From Lachnospiraceae bacterium (GTDB lineage: Bacteria; Bacillota; Clostridia; Lachnospirales; Lachnospiraceae), in NCBI GenBank assembly GCA_017408735.1, contig JAFQUB010000045.1:1-64000 (forward strand): 64,000 nt of DNA, read 5' to 3'. Positions 17,588 through 26,885 of this stretch are shown one piece after another; the stretch's first letter is position 1, and each line of letters begins with the position of its first letter. A program made the position numbers and the translations under genes. The notes below the pieces were generated by a model. It saw only the letters and a program-made list of their open reading frames with translations, had not been told where the DNA came from and did not search any database.

Positions 17588-18946
17588 ATGAAGATTATTA
17601 TTGCAGGTTGCGGAAAAGTTGGACAGGAATTAGCAGAGCAACTATCAAAAGAAGGAAATGAAATTACCATTATTGATACCAGAGCAAAAATAGTAAATGA
17701 ACTGGCAAACCGATATGATATTATGGGAATTGTGGGGAATGGTGCCAGTCATCTGACACAGGCGGAGGCAGGCATTGAAAAGGCAGATTTATTTATCGCG
17801 GTAACCGGTTCGGATGAACTGAATTTATTGTGTTGTATTCTTGCAAAGAAAGCCGGAGATTGCCAGACCATTGCAAGAATTCGAAATCCGGAATACAGCC
17901 GTGAGGCAACATACATAAAAGAAGAACTGGGACTTGCTATGGTAATTAATCCGGAATATGCAGCGGCTATGGAAATGGCAAGAGTATTACGTTTTCCTTC
18001 TGCTATAAAAATAGATACCTTTGCAAAGGGAAGAATTGAATTATTAAAATTTCGTATTCAGGAAAAATCTGTATTAAATAACATGACAGTTATGGATATT
18101 TCTTTAAAGCTTCACTGTGATATTCTTGTGTGTGCAGTAGAGCGTGGAGAAGAAGTGTTTATTCCAAGAGGTAATTTTGTACTGCAGGAAAAAGATGTGG
18201 TGAACATTATTGCAACCCCAAAGAATGCCAGTGGATTTTTTAAGAAGATTGGTGTTGTGACCAATCAGGTAAAAGATACTATGATTGTCGGTGGTGGCGA
18301 TATTGCTTATTATCTGGCAGAAAATTTACTTCAGATGGGAATCAGGGTAAAAATAGTGGATAAAAGTAGAGAACGGTGCGAACGCCTGTTCGAACTGCTG
18401 CCTAAGGCAGAGGTAATATGTGGAGATGCTTCCGACCAGAGTATGCTTAGGGAAGAAGGCATGGAACGAACGGCTTCTTTTGTTGCAGTTACAAATATGG
18501 ATGAAGAAAATATTCTGTTATCCATGCTGGCAAAGAAAAAGACCGATGCAAAAGTAATTACAAAAATCAATAATATTGCCTTTAATGAAGTGATGGGTGG
18601 TTTGGATTTGGATACGATTATATGTCCAAAGATTGTTACGGCAGAATATATCGTTCGTTTTGTTCGGGCAATGAAAAATTCCATTGGAAGTAATGTGGAA
18701 ACTTTATACCGTATCATCGAAGATAAGGCAGAAGCATTGGAATTTGTTATTCGCAAGCAGTCGGACGTGGTGGACAAGCCGTTGGAACAGTTAAAAATTA
18801 AAAAGAATATCGTAGTGGCATGTATTTACAGAAACCGCAAAGTTATTATTCCAAGAGGGTATGATTCCATGCAGGTGGGTGATTCCGTAATTATTGTTAC
18901 TACAAATACAGGACTAAATGATATAGATGATATTATCAGCAGATAA
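17588..18946 (+). CDS. trkA: Trk system potassium uptake protein TrkA
   Basis: TrkA, 452 aa, the cytoplasmic nucleotide-binding regulator of a Trk/Ktr potassium channel. It is a tandem repeat of two RCK modules, each a Rossmann (TrkA-N) plus TrkA-C domain: IIIAGCGKVGQELAEQL at the N-terminus and a second dinucleotide motif MIVGGGDIAYYLAE in the middle, with IPRGNFVLQEKDVV and IPRGYDSMQVGDSV in the two TrkA-C parts. GGAGG at 17578-17582 lies 5 nt before ATG 17588. trkH follows after 11 nt. Confidence 0.95.
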   Translation: MKIIIAGCGKVGQELAEQLSKEGNEITIIDTRAKIVNELANRYDIMGIVGNGASHLTQAEAGIEKADLFIAVTGSDELNLLCCILAKKAGDCQTIARIRNPEYSREATYIKEELGLAMVINPEYAAAMEMARVLRFPSAIKIDTFAKGRIELLKFRIQEKSVLNNMTVMDISLKLHCDILVCAVERGEEVFIPRGNFVLQEKDVVNIIATPKNASGFFKKIGVVTNQVKDTMIVGGGDIAYYLAENLLQMGIRVKIVDKSRERCERLFELLPKAEVICGDASDQSMLREEGMERTASFVAVTNMDEENILLSMLAKKKTDAKVITKINNIAFNEVMGGLDLDTIICPKIVTAEYIVRFVRAMKNSIGSNVETLYRIIEDKAEALEFVIRKQSDVVDKPLEQLKIKKNIVVACIYRNRKVIIPRGYDSMQVGDSVIIVTTNTGLNDIDDIISR

Positions 18947-18957
18947 GAGGTAGAGCA

Positions 18958-20394
18958 ATGAATTATAAACTAATGAGATATGTAATAGGATGGCTGATTA
19001 TTTTCGAATCCGTGTTTATGTGCCTGCCTGCCATGGTAGCAGTTATCTATCGAGAGGATGCTTTTTTCGCGTTTATGTTATCCATAGGAATCGGGATGCT
19101 TTTCGGGGTAACGTTGATTTGGAAAAAGCCGCAAAATAAGCAGATGTATGCTAAAGAGGGATTTGTGATTGTGGGTATCAGCTGGATTGTTTTAAGTATA
19201 TTTGGAGCGATGCCGTTCCTACTTTCCGGAACCATACCTAATGTGGTGGACGCACTGTTCGAAAGTGTCTCAGGATTTACTACTACAGGTGCGACGATTT
19301 TAGGCGATATAGAAAGCGTGGAAAAATCCGTATTATTCTGGCGAAGTTTTACGCACTGGATTGGCGGAATGGGGGTGTTGGTATTTATTATGGCAGTACT
19401 TCCGCTGGCAGGTGGAAACAATATCTATTTAATGAAAGCAGAGAGTACAGGTCCAAGTATCAGCAAGCTGGTACCTAAAATGAAAACTACGGCATTGATT
19501 TTATATGGAATGTATTTTGCCATGACAATTCTGGAAATGCTGGTGTTACTAATTGCAGGTGCTCCTTTTTTTGATGCGGTAAATATATCCTTCTCCACAG
19601 CCGGAACCGGTGGGTTTGCAATTAAAAACGATAGTCTTGCCGGTTATTCTACAACCATACAGAATATTGTTACGGTGTTTATGATTCTGTTTGGTGTAAA
19701 TTTTAATATTTATTATTTGATTTTGTGTAAAAAAGTTGTAAATGCGTTAAAAAACAGCGAATTAAGAGTGTACCTTGGAATCTTGTTTGGTGCAACCCTG
19801 TTGGTTGCAATAAATCTTCAGGGGATGTTTGGAAGTTTTAAAGCAGATATGCAACAGTCGGCATTTCAGGTTGCATCGGTTATGACCAGTACCGGATTTG
19901 TTACCGCAGACTATGATTTATGGCCGGAATTTTCCAAAAACATACTTGTTTTGGCAATGTTGATAGGAGCCTGTGCAGGAAGTACCGGTGGTGGAATTAA
20001 GGTGGTGCGAGTGATGCTTTTGATAAAGACACTGATAAAGGAACTGGATACCAGCGTACATTCAAGAAGCATCAAGAAAATCAAATTAAACGGAAGATTT
20101 ATAGAACATGAGGTTATCCGCTCTGTCAATGTGTTTATGGTTGCCTATATGGCGTTATTTGTGGTTTCTATGTTGATACTTAGTCTGGATCATCTGGATT
20201 TTGTATCCAATTTCACGGCGGTGGCTGCCATGATAAATAATACAGGACCGGGTCTGGTGGCAGCAGGACCAATAGAGAATTTTGCGGGCTTCTCCGTATT
20301 GTCAAAGCTGGTGTGCATTTTTGATATGTTGGCAGGGCGACTGGAATTGTTTCCGCTATTAATATTATTTGCACCGTCCACGTGGAGAAAGTAA
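18958..20394 (+). CDS. trkH: Trk system potassium uptake protein TrkH
   Basis: TrkH/KtrB-type K+ channel subunit, 478 aa, with about ten hydrophobic segments arranged as four degenerate M1-P-M2 repeats. Selectivity-filter-like stretches are SGFTTTGATIL, STAGTGGFAI, MTSTGFVTADY and NNTGPGLVAAG, one per repeat. CAGSTGGGIKVVR is a family signature. It lies between trkA and a small unknown gene, forming an operon for potassium homeostasis. Confidence 0.95.
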   Translation: MNYKLMRYVIGWLIIFESVFMCLPAMVAVIYREDAFFAFMLSIGIGMLFGVTLIWKKPQNKQMYAKEGFVIVGISWIVLSIFGAMPFLLSGTIPNVVDALFESVSGFTTTGATILGDIESVEKSVLFWRSFTHWIGGMGVLVFIMAVLPLAGGNNIYLMKAESTGPSISKLVPKMKTTALILYGMYFAMTILEMLVLLIAGAPFFDAVNISFSTAGTGGFAIKNDSLAGYSTTIQNIVTVFMILFGVNFNIYYLILCKKVVNALKNSELRVYLGILFGATLLVAINLQGMFGSFKADMQQSAFQVASVMTSTGFVTADYDLWPEFSKNILVLAMLIGACAGSTGGGIKVVRVMLLIKTLIKELDTSVHSRSIKKIKLNGRFIEHEVIRSVNVFMVAYMALFVVSMLILSLDHLDFVSNFTAVAAMINNTGPGLVAAGPIENFAGFSVLSKLVCIFDMLAGRLELFPLLILFAPSTWRK

Positions 20395-20406
20395 AGGAGA
20401 GTAAGT

Positions 20407-20637
20407 ATGCGAAGTATGGTATTTAAAATGGAACGGGAAGGGTTGGTAAAGGTGGGAGATACTGTGGAAGTAACCGAAGGGGTACTTCCCACCTCCTACT
20501 ATTATACAATTAAACCGGCGGTGGCAATGTCTGCTAATTTTAAGTTTAATGAAAGACTTACAGTTACCACAGGAGTAGTGACAGAGGTGGAAACTTTAAG
20601 CAGTGGTTACAACGTTATCGTGGAATTTGATGAATAA
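20407..20637 (+). CDS. Small hypothetical protein downstream of trkH
   Basis: 76-aa acidic, beta-rich protein, not recognised. It reads as a compact domain with alternating hydrophobic residues ([30 protein letters not shown]) and no membrane helix or signal. AAAGGAGAG precedes the ATG and the gene begins 12 nt after trkH, so it is likely expressed with it. The pattern recalls small nucleotide- or ion-sensing beta-barrels, but no family can be named. Confidence 0.7.
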   Translation: MRSMVFKMEREGLVKVGDTVEVTEGVLPTSYYYTIKPAVAMSANFKFNERLTVTTGVVTEVETLSSGYNVIVEFDE

Positions 20638-20654
20638 AATAGCAAATTCTACTA

Positions 20655-20683
20655 TTGAAATATAGAAATAACTGTGGTATATT
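20655..20683 (+). promoter_or_regulatory. Promoter of the pantothenate operon
   Basis: TTGAAA at 20655-20660, 17 nt and TATATT at 20678-20683. The transcribed leader contains a 9-bp stem (20684-20692 with 20714-20722, one G-T pair), a possible regulatory hairpin before the GTG start at 20755. An in-frame ATG at 20674 lies inside the promoter and is rejected. Confidence 0.6.
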
Positions 20684-20754
20684 GCTCGTTGAGTGGTATC
20701 GATAAGAACTGCATCAATGAGCATGAGCTGTCACTACGCAATGGAGGTGATAGC

Positions 20755-21597
20755 GTGAAAATAGGAATTATAGGCGCTGGTAAAGTAGGCACCACTTTGG
20801 GACAGTATTTAAAACTCAAAGGAATGGAGATTTCAGGCATTTACAGTAAAACGTTAGAACATGCCGTGGACTCTGCCGAATTTATTGGCACAACATATTA
20901 TGAGAAGCTGGAAGAAATTGTAGCTTTAAGTGATACCTTATTTATTACTACGCCGGATAAGGAAATTGCAGGCGTATGGGATTGCATTACAGCATTTAAT
21001 TTGAAAGGCAAAATAATTTGCCATTTTAGCGGCTCATTATCATCTGATGTTTTCTTGGGGACGGAGGAAACAGGAGCAAGTGTCTGTTCCATCCATCCGA
21101 TTTATGCGTTCAGCAATAAATATTCCGCTTATCAACAATTTCATAAAGTTAGATTTACCATGGAAGGGGATGCCCTTGCGGTAGAAAAAATGAAATCTTA
21201 CTGGGAAGAGCTTGGGCATAAAGTAAGAATTATTCGCAAGGAGGATAAAGCCAAATACCATGCAGGTATGAGTATGGCAAGCAATCATGTGCTGGCACTG
21301 TTAGAGTGTTCCGTTCAATTACTGCGGGATTGCGGTTTTGAAGACAAGGAAGCCTATCAGTCTCTGGAAACGCTGGTATGTGAAAATGCTGCAAATGGTA
21401 TGAAACACGGTGTAACTGAGGCTCTGACCGGGCCAATTGAGAGAAACGATATAAGTACCGTGGAAAAGCATTTATCCGTACTTCCTAAGGAAGAAGATAG
21501 TATTTACCGTAACCTTGGGAAAAAACTGGTTGAAATTTCAAAAAGAAAGAATCCGGACAGGGATTATAAAACAATGGAAAAATTATTGGAGGATTAG
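20755..21597 (+). CDS. panG: Rossmann/DUF2520 protein, probable PanG-type ketopantoate reductase
   Basis: 280 aa. N-terminal Rossmann fold with the dinucleotide motif IGIIGAGKVGTTLGQYL, then LFITTPDKEI and the helical DUF2520 region (CSIHPIYAFSN, MSMASNHVLALLE, ALTGPIERNDISTVEKHL). GTG at 20755 follows GGAGGTG by 5 nt. It sits directly before panB with a 4-nt gap. Known: proteins of this architecture include PanG, an alternative NADPH-dependent ketopantoate reductase in some bacteria without panE. Inferred: this gene supplies the missing step between PanB and PanC, since no panE is seen here. Confidence 0.75.
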   Translation: MKIGIIGAGKVGTTLGQYLKLKGMEISGIYSKTLEHAVDSAEFIGTTYYEKLEEIVALSDTLFITTPDKEIAGVWDCITAFNLKGKIICHFSGSLSSDVFLGTEETGASVCSIHPIYAFSNKYSAYQQFHKVRFTMEGDALAVEKMKSYWEELGHKVRIIRKEDKAKYHAGMSMASNHVLALLECSVQLLRDCGFEDKEAYQSLETLVCENAANGMKHGVTEALTGPIERNDISTVEKHLSVLPKEEDSIYRNLGKKLVEISKRKNPDRDYKTMEKLLED

Positions 21598-21601
21598 ATA
21601 A

Positions 21602-22429
21602 GTGAAAACAACAGTAAACACATTTAAAAACGCAAAGGAAAGAAAAGAAAAAATCACAATGCTTACGGCATATGATTATTCTACTGCAAAGCTGGTAGAT
21701 GAATCTGGTGTGGAATCTATTTTAGTAGGAGATTCTCTGGGAATGGTCTGTCTTGGCTATGAAGACACTTTGTCTGTAACCATGGAAGATATGATTCATC
21801 ATTCCGCCGCTGTGGCAAGAGGTGCAAAAAATGCTATGGTGATCACAGACATGCCATTTATGTCTTACCAGACTTCTGTTTATGATGCGGTGGTAAATGC
21901 AGGAAGACTGATGAAGGAAGGCAGAGCCCAGGCGGTGAAGTTAGAAGGTGGTCTGGATGTATGTCCGCAGATTGAAGCTATCGTAAAAGCTTCCATTCCG
22001 GTGTGTGCCCACATTGGACTGACACCTCAGTCTGTAAATGCCTTTGGCGGATTTAAGGTGCAGGGAAAAGAAGAAGCAGCGGCAAAACGTCTGTTAGAAG
22101 AAGCAAAAGCGGTAGAAGCAGCCGGTGCGTTTGCAGTGGTATTAGAATGTGTGCCGGAAAAACTGGCTACCTTTATTACAGAGCAGATAGGCATTCCAAC
22201 CATTGGTATCGGCGCTGGGGCAGGCTGTGACGGACAGGTATTGGTATATCAGGATATGCTTGCAATGTACTCCGATATGGCTCCTAAGTTCGTAAAACAG
22301 TTTAGAAACGTAGGGGAACAGATGCGTGCAGGTTTCGCAGATTATGTAAAAGAGGTGAAAGAGGGAACTTTCCCGGCTGCAGAGCATACCTTTAAAATTG
22401 ATGATTCTGTGATTGAAAAGCTTTATTAA
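21602..22429 (+). CDS. panB: 3-methyl-2-oxobutanoate hydroxymethyltransferase
   Basis: PanB, 275 aa, which makes ketopantoate from alpha-ketoisovalerate and methylene-tetrahydrofolate. Seen: [36 protein letters not shown] with the Mg-binding Asp, [36 protein letters not shown] and [20 protein letters not shown]. The start is GTG 21602, following GGAGG at the end of the preceding gene. First dedicated gene of the pantothenate set. Confidence 0.97.
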   Translation: MKTTVNTFKNAKERKEKITMLTAYDYSTAKLVDESGVESILVGDSLGMVCLGYEDTLSVTMEDMIHHSAAVARGAKNAMVITDMPFMSYQTSVYDAVVNAGRLMKEGRAQAVKLEGGLDVCPQIEAIVKASIPVCAHIGLTPQSVNAFGGFKVQGKEEAAAKRLLEEAKAVEAAGAFAVVLECVPEKLATFITEQIGIPTIGIGAGAGCDGQVLVYQDMLAMYSDMAPKFVKQFRNVGEQMRAGFADYVKEVKEGTFPAAEHTFKIDDSVIEKLY

Positions 22430-22480
22430 TATAGAATAGGTAAATTATTTGAGAGCGAAAGAAAATAAGGAGAGAAGAAA

Positions 22481-23338
22481 ATGCAGATTGTTAAGACTAT
22501 TGATGAAGTGAGAAGTGCTGTAAAACAGTGGAAAAAGGAAGGGCTTAGTGTAGGGCTTGTTCCTACCATGGGATTTTTACATGAAGGACATAAGAGCCTG
22601 ATTGAACGTGCTGTAAAGGAAAATGACCGTGTGGTAGTCAGCGATTTCGTAAACCCTACCCAGTTTGGACCAACAGAAGATTTGGCAAGTTATCCAAGAG
22701 ATTTGGACAGAGATGCTAATCTTTGCCAAGACGCAGGCGCGGCACTGTTATTTAATCCGGAACCGGAAGAAATGTATTTTGATGACAGAACTACTTCCGT
22801 AAATATGGAAGGACTTACCAAGGAACTTTGCGGAAAATCCCGTCCAATCCATTTTTCAGGAGTATGTACCGTAGTTTCTAAATTGTTTAACATTGTAACA
22901 CCGGACAGAGCTTACTTTGGACAGAAGGATGCACAGCAGTTGGCGGTAATCAGAAGAATGGTTCGTGATTTGAATTTTGATATTGAAATTGTAGGATGCC
23001 CAATCATCAGAGAAGAAGATGGTCTTGCAAAAAGTTCCAGAAACACTTATTTAAATGAAGAAGAAAGAAAAGCAGCCGTAATTTTAAATCAATCTTTAAA
23101 AATTGGAAAAGAAATGATTGAAAACGGTGAAACAGATGCGGAAAAAGTAAAAGAAGCCATTGTGAAAAAAATATCAACAGAACCATTGGCAAAAATCGAT
23201 TATGTAGAAATCGTTGATTTCAACACTATTGAGCCAATTGAAAGCATAAAGAAACCGGTATTAACGGCCATAGCGGTATACATCGGAAAAACCCGCTTGA
23301 TTGACAACTTTATTTTAAACAATGAGGACTGCAAGTAA
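22481..23338 (+). CDS. panC: Pantothenate synthetase
   Basis: PanC, 285 aa, an ATP-dependent ligase joining pantoate and beta-alanine. Seen: LVPTMGFLHEGHKSLI with the nucleotidyltransferase HxGH motif, FVNPTQFGPTEDLASYPRDL, FGQKDAQQLAVIRRMV, EEDGLAKSSRNTYL (KMSKS-like) at normal positions. AAGGAGAG precedes the ATG. It lies 51 nt after panB; a short hairpin separates it from panD. Confidence 0.97.
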   Translation: MQIVKTIDEVRSAVKQWKKEGLSVGLVPTMGFLHEGHKSLIERAVKENDRVVVSDFVNPTQFGPTEDLASYPRDLDRDANLCQDAGAALLFNPEPEEMYFDDRTTSVNMEGLTKELCGKSRPIHFSGVCTVVSKLFNIVTPDRAYFGQKDAQQLAVIRRMVRDLNFDIEIVGCPIIREEDGLAKSSRNTYLNEEERKAAVILNQSLKIGKEMIENGETDAEKVKEAIVKKISTEPLAKIDYVEIVDFNTIEPIESIKKPVLTAIAVYIGKTRLIDNFILNNEDCK

Positions 23339-23362
23339 AAATGCCTGCTTTTTAGGCATTTT
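23338..23362 (+). terminator. Weak hairpin between panC and panD
   Basis: A 9-bp perfect AT-rich stem (AAAATGCCT with AGGCATTTT) and a 7-nt loop lie directly after panC. The T-rich side is part of the stem and little T-run follows, so partial termination or mRNA 3-prime-end protection is more likely than a full stop. Confidence 0.45.
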
Positions 23363-23420
23363 GAGTGTGCAGTCCGGACTAGCGATAAACAAACATATGT
23401 AAAAGTAAGGAGAAAACAAT

Positions 23421-23813
23421 ATGACGATTACCATGTTAAAAGGAAAGATTCACAGAGCAGTTGTAAAGCAGGCAGAATTGAATTATGTGGGAAGCATTAC
23501 GGTGGACCCGGAACTTATGGAAGCGGCTAACATTTATGAATATGAAAAAGTACAGATTGTAGATGTGGAAAATGGAAACCGTTTTGAAACCTATACCATT
23601 GCAGGCGAACCGGGCAGCGGAATGATTTGCTTAAACGGTGCAGCAGCAAGACAGGTACAGGTAGATGACCATATCATTATCATGGCATACTGTGAAATGA
23701 CTCCGGAAGAAGCCAAAACACATAAGCCACATGTAGTGTTTGTGGACGGAGAAAATAAGATTGCAAAAACTTCACGTTATGAAAAATATGGAGAGCTTTC
23801 ACCAATTCTTTAA
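23421..23813 (+). CDS. panD: Aspartate 1-decarboxylase
   Basis: PanD, 130 aa, the pyruvoyl enzyme that makes beta-alanine from aspartate. The self-cleavage site is visible as YVGSIT, with Gly-Ser around residues 24-25, where Ser becomes the pyruvoyl group. Also [30 protein letters not shown] and [17 protein letters not shown] precedes the ATG. It provides the second substrate of PanC. Confidence 0.97.
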   Translation: MTITMLKGKIHRAVVKQAELNYVGSITVDPELMEAANIYEYEKVQIVDVENGNRFETYTIAGEPGSGMICLNGAAARQVQVDDHIIIMAYCEMTPEEAKTHKPHVVFVDGENKIAKTSRYEKYGELSPIL

Positions 23814-23854
23814 AATAAGATAAGAGAAAGTTAAGACGAAAGGAAGAAAACAAT

Positions 23855-25048
23855 ATGTTACAGGGGAAAACGGTAGTACTGGGCGTTACCGGAAGCATTG
23901 CTGCATATAAAATTGCCAATTTAGCCAGTATGCTGGTGAAACTTCGTGCAGACGTTCACGTGCTGATGACAGAAAACGCCACCAATTTTATTAATCCTAT
24001 TACCTTTGAAACACTTACCAATCATAAATGTTTAGTGGATACCTTTGATAGAAATTTTAACTATAATGTAGAACATGTATCTTTGGCGAAAAAAGCAGAT
24101 ATTTTACTGATTGCACCGGCGTCGGCCAATGTGATCGGAAAGCTTGCCAATGGAATTGCAGATGATATGCTTACTACCACAGCCATGGCTTGCAGATGTA
24201 AGAAAATTATTGCCCCTGCCATGAATACTAATATGTTTGTGAACCCGATTGTGCAGGATAATATTGAAAAATTAAGACGTTTCGGTATGGAAGTTATTGA
24301 ACCGGATGTGGGGTATCTGGCATGCGGTGATACCGGTGCAGGAAAGATGCCGTCCGAAACGGTGTTATTAGATTATATTTTAAAAGAGATTCATTATGAA
24401 AAAGATATGGCAGGACTGAAAGTTTTGGTGACTGCAGGAGCAACAAGAGAAGCCATTGACCCGGTGCGCTTTATTTCCAATCATTCAACCGGAAAAATGG
24501 GAATTGCCATCGCCAGAACTGCTATGGAGCGTGGTGCAGAGGTAACCTTGGTTGCCGGAAACGTATCCGTAGGTTTCCCACCATTTGTGAAGGTGATTCA
24601 AGTGGTAAGTGCCAAAGATATGTTTGAAGCGGTGGCAGCAGAGGCGGACAGACAAGATATTATTATCAAGGTGGCAGCAGTGGCAGATTTCACCCCGGTA
24701 CACACTAACGATGAAAAGATAAAGAAAAAAGGTGAGGGTGCTACCTTGGAACTTACCAATACCACAGATATTTTAAAATATCTTGGAGAACACAGGAAAG
24801 AACATCAGTTCTTGTGCGGATTTTCTATGGAAACCCAGAATATGCTGGAAAATTCCAGAGCCAAGTTAGAGAAAAAGAATATTGATATGATTGTGGCAAA
24901 CAACCTGAAAGTAAAAGGTGCCGGCTTTGGCACAGATACTAATGTAGTAACCATGATTACAAAAGAAGAAGTGAAAGAATTGGAACTGATGGATAAATCT
25001 AAAGTTGCAGAAGAAATTTTGACTTATATTATAGAACAAAGAGGATAA
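23855..25048 (+). CDS. coaBC: Bifunctional phosphopantothenoylcysteine decarboxylase/synthetase
   Basis: CoaBC (Dfp), 397 aa, which turns 4-phosphopantothenate into 4-phosphopantetheine in two steps. The N-terminal flavin-dependent CoaC part has GVTGSIAAYK, the catalytic His in NVEHVSLAKKAD, the substrate motif PAMNTNM and the ACGDTGAGKMPS flap Cys. The C-terminal CoaB part starts near residue 188 with VLVTAGATREAIDPVR and has SNHSTGKMGIAIA, AAVADFTP and KIKKKG. It follows panD by 41 nt, joining pantothenate and CoA synthesis in one cluster. Confidence 0.96.
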   Translation: MLQGKTVVLGVTGSIAAYKIANLASMLVKLRADVHVLMTENATNFINPITFETLTNHKCLVDTFDRNFNYNVEHVSLAKKADILLIAPASANVIGKLANGIADDMLTTTAMACRCKKIIAPAMNTNMFVNPIVQDNIEKLRRFGMEVIEPDVGYLACGDTGAGKMPSETVLLDYILKEIHYEKDMAGLKVLVTAGATREAIDPVRFISNHSTGKMGIAIARTAMERGAEVTLVAGNVSVGFPPFVKVIQVVSAKDMFEAVAAEADRQDIIIKVAAVADFTPVHTNDEKIKKKGEGATLELTNTTDILKYLGEHRKEHQFLCGFSMETQNMLENSRAKLEKKNIDMIVANNLKVKGAGFGTDTNVVTMITKEEVKELELMDKSKVAEEILTYIIEQRG

Positions 25049-25052
25049 TTAT

Positions 25053-26855
25053 ATGAACTTATTGACTGCTTCCAAAATTACAAAGGCGCATACCGATAAG
25101 GTACTGCTGGACCAGGTGGACTTCTCCATTGATGATAAGGAAAAAATAGGTGTCATTGGCATTAATGGAACCGGAAAATCAAGTCTTTTAAAGCTGTTGG
25201 CAGGAAAAGACCAGGTGGATGAAGGAGAATTGATTTTAGGCAACCATGTAGTGATTAATTATTTGCCTCAGAACCCGGAGTTTCCAAAAGGTATCACCAT
25301 TTATGATTATGTGGCAGACAACAATGCAGCAGGCGGTGGGACTTGGGAGGTAGAAGGTGAAAGCAAGCGTATTCTAAATATTTTGGGCTTTGATAAATAT
25401 GACATTCCGGTAGATATTTTATCCGGAGGTCAGAAGAAGAAGGTTGCTTTGGCGGCAGCATTGTTGAAGCCATGTGATATTTTGATACTGGATGAGCCCA
25501 CTAACCATTTGAATAATACCATGGTGCTGTGGCTGGAAAATTATTTAAAAGCAAGACGTGGTGCTCTTGTTATGGTCACTCATGACCGTTATTTTCTTGA
25601 CAGGGTATGCAATAAAATTGTGGAAATAGACCGTGGAAAGTTATACAGCTATCAGACTAACTTTGAGGGCTTTCTGGAGCTGAAAGCCCAGAGAGAAGAT
25701 ATGGAGCTTGCTACCTATAAAAAGAACAAAAATATTCTCCGTACAGAATTAGAATGGATTCGTCGTGGTGCACAGGCACGTTCTACCAAGCAGAAAGCCA
25801 GAATTGAGCGCTTTGAAGCTTTGAAAGATATCAAAGCACCGGAAAAAGCAGAGAGTGTAGAGTTATCGTCAGTATCCTCAAGACTGGGGAAAAAGACCGT
25901 AGAACTTTCTGGTATTTGCAAAGGTTATGAGGACCGGACGTTGATTCGTGATTTCTCTTACATATTTTTACGTAATGACCGTATTGGAATTGTAGGAGAA
26001 AACGGCTGTGGAAAAAGCACGCTAATGAAAATTATCGTAGGCGAGCTGGAACCGGATGCAGGTTATGTGGAAGTGGGTCCAACTGTAAGGATTGGTTATT
26101 TTTCTCAGGAAAATGAAAAGCTGGATGATACCATGCGCGTCATTGACTATATTAAGGAAACAGCGGAATTTGTCCGAACAGACGAAGGTCTGGTTTCTGC
26201 TTCTAAAATGCTGGAGCGTTTCCTGTTTGACAGTACATTACAGTATTCTAAGATAGAAAAGCTTTCCGGTGGCGAAAAAAGAAGATTGTATTTATTAAAA
26301 ATTCTTATGGAAGCACCAAATGTGTTGATACTGGATGAACCTACCAATGATTTGGACATTCAGACTTTGGGAATTTTAGAGGAATATTTAGAACATTTTG
26401 ATGGTATTGTAATTACTGTTTCGCATGACAGATATTTTCTGGATAAAATAGTAGACCGCATATTTGCTTTTGAAAGTGGAGTGTTGAAGCAATATGAAGG
26501 AGGTTACAGTGATTATCTGGAAAAAGCAGGAAATCCGTATGAGGAAATTACTGTAAAGAAGTCTTCCAAAGAGGCTGCGACTGCCTACAAAGAGCGCCCT
26601 AGAGAAAAGAAATTGAAATTTACTTACGCAGAACAAAAGGAATATGAAACCATTGAAGAAGATATCGAAAAGCTGGAAGAAAGAGTAAGTGAATTGGAGC
26701 AGGAAATCTTAAAAGCAGCTACGGATTTTGTGAAATTAAATGAGCTTTCCAAAGAAAAAGAAGAAACAGAAAGCAAATTAGAAGAAAAAATGGAGCGTTA
26801 TGTGTATTTGATGGAGCTTGCGGAAAGAATAGAGGCTTCGGGCGGAAAAATATGA
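25053..26855 (+). CDS. ABC-F family ATPase, Uup-like
   Basis: ABC-F protein, 600 aa: two ATPase domains and no membrane segment. First Walker A GINGTGKSS, signature LSGGQKKKV, Walker B LILDEPTNHL; second Walker A GENGCGKST, signature LSGGEKRRL, Walker B LILDEPTNDL. The inter-domain linker is charged, and the C-terminal 80 residues form a coiled coil, as in Uup. Proteins of this type act on the ribosome or, for Uup, in genome stability; no antibiotic resistance role can be inferred. It starts 4 nt after coaBC. Confidence 0.92.
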   Translation: MNLLTASKITKAHTDKVLLDQVDFSIDDKEKIGVIGINGTGKSSLLKLLAGKDQVDEGELILGNHVVINYLPQNPEFPKGITIYDYVADNNAAGGGTWEVEGESKRILNILGFDKYDIPVDILSGGQKKKVALAAALLKPCDILILDEPTNHLNNTMVLWLENYLKARRGALVMVTHDRYFLDRVCNKIVEIDRGKLYSYQTNFEGFLELKAQREDMELATYKKNKNILRTELEWIRRGAQARSTKQKARIERFEALKDIKAPEKAESVELSSVSSRLGKKTVELSGICKGYEDRTLIRDFSYIFLRNDRIGIVGENGCGKSTLMKIIVGELEPDAGYVEVGPTVRIGYFSQENEKLDDTMRVIDYIKETAEFVRTDEGLVSASKMLERFLFDSTLQYSKIEKLSGGEKRRLYLLKILMEAPNVLILDEPTNDLDIQTLGILEEYLEHFDGIVITVSHDRYFLDKIVDRIFAFESGVLKQYEGGYSDYLEKAGNPYEEITVKKSSKEAATAYKERPREKKLKFTYAEQKEYETIEEDIEKLEERVSELEQEILKAATDFVKLNELSKEKEETESKLEEKMERYVYLMELAERIEASGGKI

Positions 26856-26885
26856 CACTGACGGCTTACCCGGGAAAATATATTC

